DNA of 14,612 bases from an uncultured Clostridium sp. (lineage in GTDB: Bacteria > Bacillota > Clostridia > TANB77 > CAG-508), in contig CATZPY010000027.1 of NCBI GenBank assembly GCA_958422985.1, positions 1 to 14,612 of the forward strand. The letters run 5' to 3'. Position numbers and translations under genes: made by a program. Positions 1 to 6,392 of the stretch are shown in pieces. Position 1 is the first letter of the stretch. Each line of letters starts with the position of its first letter. The notes beneath the pieces were generated by a model, which did not search any database, was not told where the DNA came from, and saw only the letters and a list, made by a program, of their open reading frames with translations.

Positions 1-50
1 GATTCTATATAATATAAATTAGAAATATTATTTATTATTTTCCCTTGCAT
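1..50 (-). CDS. rsgA: RsgA (ribosome small-subunit-dependent GTPase A), N-terminal fragment
   Basis: Only the first 16 codons plus two bases are in the window; the gene continues past the left edge. The visible start reads MQGKIINNISNLYYIE, which fits the N-terminal pattern of RsgA/YloQ proteins (a short basic strand, then a Φ-S-x-Φ-Y-Y-V/I segment opening the OB-fold). RsgA is a circularly permuted GTPase that helps mature the 30S subunit. The ATG at 50-48 is preceded by an AAAGGGTGA ribosome binding site, and a good σA promoter lies at 76-103. The position next to prpC-prkC matches the usual Firmicutes order. The fragment is very short, so the identity rests on both the N-terminal pattern and synteny. 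The GTPase motifs cannot be seen. Confidence 0.72.
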   Translation of the reverse strand, partial: MQGKIINNISNLYYIE

Positions 51-75
51 AACTCACCCTTTTTGTTTTTGCTTT

Positions 76-103
76 ATTATATCACACATTTTTTAAATTT
101 CAA
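76..103 (-). promoter_or_regulatory. σA promoter of rsgA
   Basis: On the minus strand there is a −35 TTGAAA (98-103), a 16-nt spacer and a −10 TATAAT (76-81), with an extended −10 TGTGA directly before it. Transcription would start near 69, about 20 nt before the rsgA ATG. It lies beyond the prkC terminator and the repeat, so rsgA appears to be transcribed separately from prkC. Confidence 0.72.
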
Positions 104-138
104 TTTTATTCTGTTTATATTATTCTACTTCGGGAAAA

Positions 139-241
139 GTGAACCTAATATTTTCTAACAAATGTAGATTCTAAGGAAATCTAAGATTCGCTATAACTCT
201 CTAGTACAAAAATTACTACTACTAGGAGAAGGTTACTACTA
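139..241 (+). repeat. Dispersed ~102-bp repeat, copy 1 (decayed)
   Basis: This stretch matches the reverse complement of 11601-11702 over its whole length. The body (about 146-206) is nearly identical, with only a handful of substitutions. The shared blocks include TTTTCTAACAAATGTA, AAATCTAAG and TTCGCTATAA. The right end (202-241) corresponds to the perfect hairpin of the other copy, but both arms have diverged: only short paired blocks remain around the conserved loop ACTACTAGG (218-226), and there is a one-base length difference in the left arm. No reading frame or clear terminal inverted repeat is present. The hairpin end directly abuts the A/T tract of the prkC terminator. It looks like a small non-coding mobile or dispersed element; a structured RNA is the alternative. 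Confidence 0.85.
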
Positions 242-280
242 AAAAAAAGATAAAGCCTGTATAAAAAGCTTTATCTTTTT
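241..280 (-). terminator. Intrinsic terminator after prkC
   Basis: A perfect 13-bp inverted repeat, AAAAAGATAAAGC (244-256) with GCTTTATCTTTTT (268-280), encloses an 11-nt loop. On the minus strand it is followed by eight T residues (248-241). It begins four bases after the prkC stop codon. The + strand also has a T-rich tail (276-285), so it may work in both directions. Confidence 0.9.
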
Positions 281-283
281 GTT

Positions 284-2269
284 TTAGTTAAATGTATATG
301 TTGTAGATGTATTAAAGTTAAATACTGTAGACCTAGAATTTTCGCCTTTATCATCTTTTAATGTAACAACAACTGTTTGAGAACCTTTTCCACTTACTTT
401 TGCTGTTATCATAGAATTTTTATCCACATTAGATTGTCTATATGCTTCTTTTCCATTAACTGTAATTATTACATCAACTGTTTTAGACTTATTACCACCT
501 ACATTATTTCCTGTTTCGTCTTTATCATATCCTCCTGTTATCTTCTTTACATCTATTGTAAATGTTGCTTCTTTAGCTTGTGAAACCTTGTTTACTGTAA
601 TAGTAATTGTTGTTCCCTCTTGCACTTGTGTTCCTGCTTCTTTGCTTTGTCTTAGTACAACTCCATCATTTTTAGAATCGTCTTCATCATTTATAATATT
701 AGCTTTTAAGCCAGCTTCTGCTAATAAAGCTTTTGCTTCTTGTTCATTCTTTCCAACTAAGCTTGGAACTTCTACTTTTACAATTGCGCTTCCTTTGCTT
801 ACAACTAATTTTACTTTACTTCCTTTATTTACATTCTCACCATCTTCTGGGTCTTGGCTTAGTACTATTCCGGCTTCTACTTTTTCATCATTTTCTTCTA
901 CTATTTCTGGTACTAACCCTGCATCTTTTAGTGCTTTTTCAGCTTCTTGTCTTGTTTTACCTACTACATTTGGTATGTCTACTTTTTCTGTTCCTTTACT
1001 TATAATTACCGAAATTTCGCTATGTTCTTTTATTTTATAATTTTCTTTGTATGTTGGGTCTTGAGATATTATTTTTCCTTTTTCTATGTTTTCATCATAT
1101 TCTTCAGATTTTACAACTAACTTTAATTTTAAATCTTTTAATATTTGTTCTGCTTCATCCTCAGTTTTGTTTACTAAATCTGGAATTTGTACTTCATTTG
1201 GATTTGCAATTTCTACAATTCCCATTGTTGCTCCAAAAGCTATAAAGAATAGTAATATTGCTCCAAGTATAGCAGAAGCTACTTTATGTTTTTTTACAAA
1301 ATCCTTAAATTTATTTGATTTTTTCTCTTTTCCTTTATTATTTTTTTCGTTGGCTCTTCTTTCTGCTTCTGCAATTTCTTGTGTAGAAATTCTTTGTGTT
1401 GCAGCACCTGCATTATTTCCTATATGTACAAAGTTTTCGTCCGGATTTTTTAATGCTGTATTTAAGTCTTTAACCATTTCTGTTGCAGATTGATATCTTA
1501 AATTAATATCTTTTTGCATTGCCTTCATTATAATATCATTTACAACTTGTGGTATATTTTCATTTAATTCTTTTGGTTCTACTGGTTTTTCTTGCATATG
1601 TTTTAATGCTACAGAAACTGGTGTATCTGCATCAAAAGGAACTTTTCCTGTTAGCATTTCATACATTACAACACCTAAAGAATATAAGTCAGATTTCGCA
1701 TCTGTAAATCCTCCCCTAGCATGTTCTGGCGAAAAATAGTGTACAGAACCTATTGTAGTACCAAAAGCAGTTATTGTAGAATTTGAAACTGCTTTTGCAA
1801 TTCCAAAGTCTGTAACTTTTGCAATTCCATCTTCTGTAATTATAATATTATGCGGTTTTATATCTCTGTGGACTATATTGTTTTTATGGGCTGTTTCTAA
1901 AGCAGAAGCAATTTGTGTTACAACATTTAATGACCATTTCCAAGGTAATGGGCCATTTTCTTCTGTTATTATTTCCTTTAAAGTTTTACCTTTAATTAAC
2001 TCCATTACAATATAATATAAGTTACCTTCATTTCCTACATCAAAAATAGAAACAATATTTGGGTGTGTAAGACTTGCTGCAGATTGAGCTTCTATTCTAA
2101 ATCTTTTTATAAATTCTTCATCTGTTGTAAATTCATCTCTTAATATTTTTACTGCTACATATCTATTTAAAACACGGTCTTTACTTTTATAAACCGTTGC
2201 CATTCCACCATTTCCTATTTTTTCTATTATTTCATATCTGTTACCTAATATTTTCCCCTCTAGGTCCAT
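284..2269 (-). CDS. prkC: PASTA-domain serine/threonine protein kinase, PrkC/Stk1 family
   Basis: 661 residues. Membrane-anchored Hanks-type kinase that senses peptidoglycan/muropeptide through external PASTA repeats and phosphorylates cell-wall, translation and metabolic proteins. Visible features: the glycine-rich loop IGNGGMATVY (18-27), ATP-binding Lys41, αC Glu60, the catalytic loop HRDIKPHN (134-141) with Asp136, DFG (154-156), and a Thr-rich activation segment (T165-GTTIGS) ahead of SPE. A basic juxtamembrane region (about 310-330) leads into one membrane helix (about 330-352). Three PASTA repeats follow (about 358-426, 428-493, 497-561), then a ~100-residue Ser/Thr/Lys-rich β-type tail (562-661) of unknown role. 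The ATG at 2269 has a TAAGGAG site that contains the prpC stop codon, so the pair is probably translationally coupled. It is the last gene of rlmN-prpC-prkC. Confidence 0.96.
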   Translation of the reverse strand: MDLEGKILGNRYEIIEKIGNGGMATVYKSKDRVLNRYVAVKILRDEFTTDEEFIKRFRIEAQSAASLTHPNIVSIFDVGNEGNLYYIVMELIKGKTLKEIITEENGPLPWKWSLNVVTQIASALETAHKNNIVHRDIKPHNIIITEDGIAKVTDFGIAKAVSNSTITAFGTTIGSVHYFSPEHARGGFTDAKSDLYSLGVVMYEMLTGKVPFDADTPVSVALKHMQEKPVEPKELNENIPQVVNDIIMKAMQKDINLRYQSATEMVKDLNTALKNPDENFVHIGNNAGAATQRISTQEIAEAERRANEKNNKGKEKKSNKFKDFVKKHKVASAILGAILLFFIAFGATMGIVEIANPNEVQIPDLVNKTEDEAEQILKDLKLKLVVKSEEYDENIEKGKIISQDPTYKENYKIKEHSEISVIISKGTEKVDIPNVVGKTRQEAEKALKDAGLVPEIVEENDEKVEAGIVLSQDPEDGENVNKGSKVKLVVSKGSAIVKVEVPSLVGKNEQEAKALLAEAGLKANIINDEDDSKNDGVVLRQSKEAGTQVQEGTTITITVNKVSQAKEATFTIDVKKITGGYDKDETGNNVGGNKSKTVDVIITVNGKEAYRQSNVDKNSMITAKVSGKGSQTVVVTLKDDKGENSRSTVFNFNTSTTYTFN

Positions 2270-2283
2270 TATTCCATCTCTCC

Positions 2284-3015
2284 TTAATCATTATATACGA
2301 TAACAACAGTTATGTTATCATATCCACCTCTATCATTTGCTAGTTCGACCAACTTTGTTCCCGCATTTATGGCATCATTTGTTACTATGTCATAAATTTC
2401 TTGGTTAGAAACCATATTTGTTAAACCATCTGATGTTAATAAAAGTACATCTCCTTTAAGAAATCCTTTTGTTGTTACATCTGGTTCCACATAAGGAGTA
2501 CATCCCAATGCCTTCATTAACATATTCTTTTTAGGATGGTTTTCGGCTTCTTCTCTAGTTATAGTTCCTTCTTTTACCAATTTTTCTACATAACTATGGT
2601 CTGTTGTAAGTTTTCTTATAATATTTTTTCTTACTCTATATATTCTGCTATCACCAACATGACCTATATATATTTTATTCCCATAACTTAGAACTAATTC
2701 CAAAGTTGTACCCATTCCTTCTAGTTCTGGTATTTCTTTAGACTTTTCGAATACGACCATATTTGCATATTCCATACTACTTCTTATTAACTCTTCTATA
2801 TTTATTCTGTCATGTGTTATAGTATTAAAATTATTTGTTAAATATTTTCTAGCAGATTCTATTGCTAACTTACTTGCAATTTCTCCACCATTATATCCTC
2901 CCATTCCATCTGCTAACATATATATTCTTAATTCATTTTCATCTGATGGAATATAGTATGAATCTTCGTTTAATTCTCTTGCTTTTCCCAAATCGGTTTT
3001 AGCAAAACATCTCAT
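2284..3015 (-). CDS. prpC: PP2C-type (PPM) protein serine/threonine phosphatase, PrpC/Stp1
   Basis: 243 residues, normal for the family, and cytosolic with no membrane segment. It removes phosphates from PrkC and its substrates, using a two-metal centre. All PPM signature motifs are present: RELNEDS (Asp18), LADGMGGYNGGE (Asp36, Gly37), GHVGDSRIY (119-126), LTSDGLTN (Asp196) and GGYDNITVVIV (Asp233). The four Asp residues that bind Mn/Mg are intact. The ATG at 3015 follows an AGAGGTGA ribosome binding site that overlaps the rlmN stop codon. The prkC start lies 14 bp downstream of its stop, giving the classic phosphatase-kinase pair. Confidence 0.96.
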   Translation of the reverse strand: MRCFAKTDLGKARELNEDSYYIPSDENELRIYMLADGMGGYNGGEIASKLAIESARKYLTNNFNTITHDRINIEELIRSSMEYANMVVFEKSKEIPELEGMGTTLELVLSYGNKIYIGHVGDSRIYRVRKNIIRKLTTDHSYVEKLVKEGTITREEAENHPKKNMLMKALGCTPYVEPDVTTKGFLKGDVLLLTSDGLTNMVSNQEIYDIVTNDAINAGTKLVELANDRGGYDNITVVIVYND

Positions 3016-3025
3016 CTTATCACCT

Positions 3026-4057
3026 CTAACGTTTTTCTTCTATAGTCTTTCTTCTTAATTGTCCACATGCTGCTTCTATGTCTGATCCTAGTTCCCTTCT
3101 TATTGTTGCTACAATACCATGTTCATTTAAATAATCTCTAAATTTTATTATATTATTATTTGTAGATTTTACAAATTTACCATTTTCTATTTTATTTATT
3201 GGTATTAAGTTTACATGTGCAAGCATTCCATGTAATAAACTAACTAACTCTTTTGCATCTTCTAAATTATCGTTATTATCTTTTGCAAGTGCATATTCAA
3301 AAGATATTCTTTTATTAGTTTTTTCTATATAATATTTACAGGCTTTCATTAATTCTTCTATTGGATAAGCATTATTTACAGGCATCATATTACTTCTTTT
3401 TTTGTCGTTTGTTGCATGTAATGATATAGATAATGTACATTGTATTTTTTTATCTGCAAGCTCATAAATTTTAGGAACTATTCCACTAGTAGAAATGCTT
3501 ATATGTCTTGCTCCTATATTTAGTCCTTTAGGATTATTTAATATTTCTATAGCTTTTATTACATTTTCAAAATTATCAAATGGTTCTCCAATCCCCATAA
3601 ATACTATATTAGATATTTTTGTATTTTCATCTTGTTCTATTGCTATAATTTGCTCTACAATTTCTCCTGCTGTTAAGTTTCTAACAAAAGGAATTCCTGT
3701 AGAAGCACAAAATTTACATCCCATTTTGCAACCAATTTGTGATGATACACATACAGTTTTACCATGGTGATATTCCATTAATACCGTCTCTATCATATTG
3801 CCATCTAATATGTTAAATAAGTATTTTTTAGTACCATCTTTTGATATTAATTTTCTTTCTATTTCGTAATTACATATTGAAAAATTCTCTTTTAATTTAT
3901 TTCGCAATTCTTTTGATAAATTTGTCATATCATCAATTTTTTTTACTTTTTCTTTGTATAACCACATAAAAACTTGCTCTGCTCTATATGGTTTTTCTCC
4001 TAGCTCTTCAAATTCTTTTTTTAGATCGTCTAAATTATAATCTTTTATATTTTTCAT
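3026..4057 (-). CDS. rlmN: RlmN, dual-specificity 23S rRNA A2503 / tRNA A37 C2-methyltransferase
   Basis: Radical-SAM enzyme that methylates C2 of adenosine in 23S rRNA (A2503) and in some tRNAs. In numbering from an upstream GTG at 4075 (349 residues), the 4Fe-4S cluster motif CxxxCxxC is Cys116/120/123 (GCKMGCKFC). The C-terminal catalytic Cys337 sits in GSDIEAACGQL, and the family motif MGIGEPFDN is present. I prefer the ATG at 4057 (343 residues): the GTG has no ribosome binding site of its own, and its bases are part of an AGGTGA sequence that could serve the ATG, though at a long spacing (~15 nt). A predicted transcription start near 4087 allows either. First gene of an operon with prpC and prkC, as in other Firmicutes. 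The def/fmt/rsmB genes that often precede it are absent; clpX is upstream instead. Confidence 0.94.
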   Translation of the reverse strand: MKNIKDYNLDDLKKEFEELGEKPYRAEQVFMWLYKEKVKKIDDMTNLSKELRNKLKENFSICNYEIERKLISKDGTKKYLFNILDGNMIETVLMEYHHGKTVCVSSQIGCKMGCKFCASTGIPFVRNLTAGEIVEQIIAIEQDENTKISNIVFMGIGEPFDNFENVIKAIEILNNPKGLNIGARHISISTSGIVPKIYELADKKIQCTLSISLHATNDKKRSNMMPVNNAYPIEELMKACKYYIEKTNKRISFEYALAKDNNDNLEDAKELVSLLHGMLAHVNLIPINKIENGKFVKSTNNNIIKFRDYLNEHGIVATIRRELGSDIEAACGQLRRKTIEEKR

Positions 4058-4093
4058 TTTCTTTCTCTTTTTCACCTATTTTTTGTAAAATTA

Positions 4094-4122
4094 TATATAT
4101 CACAACTTAATGTTTTTTTCAA
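4094..4122 (-). promoter_or_regulatory. σA promoter of the rlmN-prpC-prkC operon
   Basis: Minus strand: −35 TTGAAA (4117-4122), a 17-nt spacer ending in the extended −10 TGTGA, and −10 TATATA (4094-4099). It starts immediately after the clpX terminator, which supports separate transcription of the two blocks. Confidence 0.68.
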
Positions 4123-4130
4123 CCATAAGC

Positions 4131-4185
4131 AAAAAAATAGAAGGATTTTTAGCGTATTTTTTATAAAATACTATTCCTTCTATTT
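4131..4185 (-). terminator. Compound intrinsic terminator after clpX
   Basis: The outer stem AAATAGAAGGA (4135-4145) pairs with TCCTTCTATTT (4175-4185). Nested inside is GTATTTT (4154-4160) with AAAATAC (4165-4171). On the minus strand the stem is followed by a run of seven T residues (4137-4131). It lies about 70 bp beyond the clpX stop and just before the rlmN promoter. Confidence 0.85.
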
Positions 4186-4256
4186 AATTTTTCTTATATA
4201 CAAGATTCTTAATTTTTAAATTTGCATATGTAGCAAATTTACTTTTTTTATTGCAT

Positions 4257-5576
4257 TTATGCAGTCTCTATTTCATTTGGTCTTATTTTTTTTCTTTTTA
4301 TTACTTGTTTTTTTGGTTCTTTGTTTTCATTTATTATTATTTCTGGTTTTGTTTTTTCATTAACAGTTTCTTTTGTTACAATACATTTTTCTATTTTAGG
4401 ATTAGAAGGAATATCAAACATTATATCTCTCATAATTTCTTCTATAATAGAACGTAAACCTCTAGCTCCTGTTTTTCTTTCTATCGCTTTTTCAACTATT
4501 GCTTCTACTGCTTCTGGTTTAAATTCTAGTTCTACACCATCCATTGCTAATAGCTTTTTGTATTGTTTTACTAATGCATTTTTTGGTTTAGTTAATATAC
4601 TAATTAGTGCATCTTTATCTAGCTCTTCTAGAGTTGTTACTATTGGTAATCTACCTACAAATTCTGGAATTAAACCAAATTTTAATAAATCTTGTGGTAA
4701 CAATTCTTTAAATACTTCTGTTTTTGTCTTCTTAGCAATTTCTTTTTTCTCTACCCCAAATCCTATTGCTTTTTTTCCAGTTCTTTGATCTATAATTTTT
4801 TCTAGCCCTTCAAATGCACCACCACAAATGAATAAAATATTTTCTGTATTAATTTGGATTAGTTCTTGATGAGGATGTTTTCTTCCTCCTTGTGGTGGAA
4901 CAGATGCAGTTGTTCCTTCAATAATTTTTAGTAATGCTTGTTGTACACCTTCTCCACTTACATCTCTTGTTATAGATGGATTTTCAGACTTTCTAGAAAT
5001 TTTATCTATTTCATCTATATAAATAATTCCTCTTTCAGCTTTCTCTATTTCATAATCTGCTGACTGTATTAGCTTTAATAAAATGTTTTCTACATCTTCA
5101 CCAACATAGCCTGCTTCTGTTAATGTTGTTGCATCTGCTATAGCAAATGGAACATTTAATATTTTAGCCAATGTTTGAGCAAGTAATGTTTTACCAGAAC
5201 CTGTTGGTCCTAGTAATAATATATTACTTTTCTTTATTTCTATATCATCTTTATTATTTTTTTCTTCTTCATTGTTTATTCTTTTATAATGATTGTATAC
5301 AGCTACTGATAATGATTTTTTTGCATCTTCTTGACCTATTACATATTCATCTAAAATAGTTTTTATTTCTTCTGGCGTAGGTACAACATCTTCTTCTACT
5401 GTTGTATACAAATCTTCTTCATCTTCATAATATTCATTTTCTATAATATTTGAACATACTTGTATACATTCGTTACAAATATATACACCAGGACCTGCAA
5501 CTATTTTTTCTACGCTATCTTGTGTTTTACCACAAAATGAGCATCTAATGTTTTTATTATTTTCATTTTTTTGCAT
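4257..5576 (-). CDS. clpX: ClpX, ATP-binding unfoldase subunit of the ClpXP protease
   Basis: 439 residues. AAA+ hexameric unfoldase that recognises tagged or damaged proteins and feeds them into ClpP. The N-terminal zinc-binding domain has Cys12/15/34/37. The AAA+ core shows Walker A GPTGSGKT (123-130), the pore-1 loop GYVG (156-159), Walker B IIYIDE (184-189), and the RKH pore loop GGRKHPHQ (about 230-237). The ClpP-docking tripeptide IGF is at 271-273, and sensor-2 GARGLRSI lies near the C-terminus. The last ~30 residues are a Lys/Glu/Asn-rich tail, somewhat longer than the conserved core needs. The ATG at 5576 follows AAGGAGAG. It is 38 bp downstream of clpP with no terminator or clear promoter between, so the two are probably co-transcribed. 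Confidence 0.97.
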   Translation of the reverse strand: MQKNENNKNIRCSFCGKTQDSVEKIVAGPGVYICNECIQVCSNIIENEYYEDEEDLYTTVEEDVVPTPEEIKTILDEYVIGQEDAKKSLSVAVYNHYKRINNEEEKNNKDDIEIKKSNILLLGPTGSGKTLLAQTLAKILNVPFAIADATTLTEAGYVGEDVENILLKLIQSADYEIEKAERGIIYIDEIDKISRKSENPSITRDVSGEGVQQALLKIIEGTTASVPPQGGRKHPHQELIQINTENILFICGGAFEGLEKIIDQRTGKKAIGFGVEKKEIAKKTKTEVFKELLPQDLLKFGLIPEFVGRLPIVTTLEELDKDALISILTKPKNALVKQYKKLLAMDGVELEFKPEAVEAIVEKAIERKTGARGLRSIIEEIMRDIMFDIPSNPKIEKCIVTKETVNEKTKPEIIINENKEPKKQVIKRKKIRPNEIETA

Positions 5577-5614
5577 AATAAGCTCTCCTTTTTTATGTTA
5601 TCCTTAGCATATAA

Positions 5615-6232
5615 TTATCTTCTTTTATCCATAATACCATCTATAAGTCCGTATTTTAGAGCCTCTTCTGCTGTCATATAGTTATCTCTTTCTGTATCTC
5701 TATTAATTACTTCTATTGGTTGACCTGTTTTTTCACTTAATAATTTGTTTAATTTTTCTCTTGTTTTCATCATATGATCTGAATATATTTTTATTTCTGT
5801 TGCTTGACCAGAAATTCCTCCTCCTTGGCCACCTATTAGTGGTTGATGAATTAATATTTCTGAATTTGGTGTTGCAAATCTCTTTCCTTTTTCACCATTT
5901 GCTAATAATACTGCTCCAAAGCTTGCTGCTAAACCTACACAAATAGTTGAAACTGGACAAGAAATATAATTCATTGTGTCTACTATAGCCATTCCATCTG
6001 TTATAGATCCACCTGGGCTATTTATATATAAATGTATTTCTTTATCTGGATCTTCAGATTCTAAAAATAACATTTGTGCTATTACAACACCAGCAGATGC
6101 GCTATCTACTTGTTCTCCTAAAAATATTATTCTATCTTTTAGTAGTCTTGAAAATATATCGTATGATCTCTCTCCTCTACTTGTTTGTTCTATTACATAT
6201 GGTACTAAACTGTTTAATTCTTTTTTATACAT
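5615..6232 (-). CDS. clpP: ClpP, ATP-dependent Clp protease proteolytic subunit
   Basis: 205 residues. Serine peptidase that forms the double-heptamer chamber of ClpXP. The catalytic triad is intact: Ser104 (GLAASFGA), His129 (ILIHQP) and Asp183 (second Asp of RDTERD). The oxyanion motif NSPGGS (71-76) is present. After HQP the chain reads LIGGQGGGISGQATEI, about five residues longer and more glycine-rich than the B. subtilis ClpP sequence as I recall it; this is at the base of the handle region. The N-terminal YVIEQTSRGERSYDIFSRLL segment is standard, with a probable short propeptide. The ATG at 6232 has an AAAGGAGG site. No CtsR or CIRCE operator is visible upstream, so heat-shock control by those repressors is not supported. 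Confidence 0.97.
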   Translation of the reverse strand: MYKKELNSLVPYVIEQTSRGERSYDIFSRLLKDRIIFLGEQVDSASAGVVIAQMLFLESEDPDKEIHLYINSPGGSITDGMAIVDTMNYISCPVSTICVGLAASFGAVLLANGEKGKRFATPNSEILIHQPLIGGQGGGISGQATEIKIYSDHMMKTREKLNKLLSEKTGQPIEVINRDTERDNYMTAEEALKYGLIDGIMDKRR

Positions 6233-6263
6233 AATAAAATTCCTCCTTTAAAACTTACCTTAT

Positions 6264-6291
6264 TTTATATCATATCTTTTATAAATGCAAA
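6264..6291 (-). promoter_or_regulatory. σA promoter of clpP-clpX
   Basis: Minus strand: −35 TTTGCA (6286-6291), a 16-nt spacer, extended −10 TATGA and −10 TATAAA (6264-6269). The start would be near 6257, about 25 nt before the clpP ATG. The −35 is weak and the extended −10 is the main support. Confidence 0.55.
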
Positions 6292-6353
6292 CCTTTTTAT
6301 TAACATTTAATCGTTTTTTAATAATATAAATTAATCATTTTTTAGAAATAATT

Positions 6354-6383
6354 AGGAGTTTAATAACTATTTATTAAACTCCT
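6354..6383 (-). terminator. Probable terminator after tig
   Basis: A perfect 13-bp inverted repeat, AGGAGTTTAATAA (6354-6366) and TTATTAAACTCCT (6371-6383), has a 4-nt loop and lies ten bases beyond the tig stop. The T-tract that follows on the minus strand is interrupted (AATTATTTC), so efficiency may be partial and some read-through into clpP is possible. Confidence 0.65.
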
Positions 6384-6392
6384 TTTATTACT

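Noticed and set aside
139..241. Fragment of a group IIC intron or an insertion-sequence end
   Set aside because: The placement after a terminator fits, but there is no domain V-like catalytic hairpin, no reading frame and no matching terminal inverted repeats that I can see.
588..1040. Long + strand open frames opposite prkC, and similar ones opposite clpX, tig and the M50 gene
   Set aside because: They mirror strong minus-strand genes with conserved motifs, encode low-complexity Leu/Phe/Ser-rich text and lack ribosome binding sites.
4217..4241. Nine-bp inverted repeat TAAATTTGC/GCAAATTTA just after clpX
   Set aside because: On the minus strand it is not followed by a T-tract, and a much better terminator lies at 4131-4185. 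On the + strand it has a T-rich tail, but there is no + strand gene.
6233..6350. Possible CtsR or CIRCE heat-shock operator upstream of clpP
   Set aside because: No tandem GGTCAAA-type heptads and no CIRCE-like inverted repeat are present; only a σA promoter is visible.
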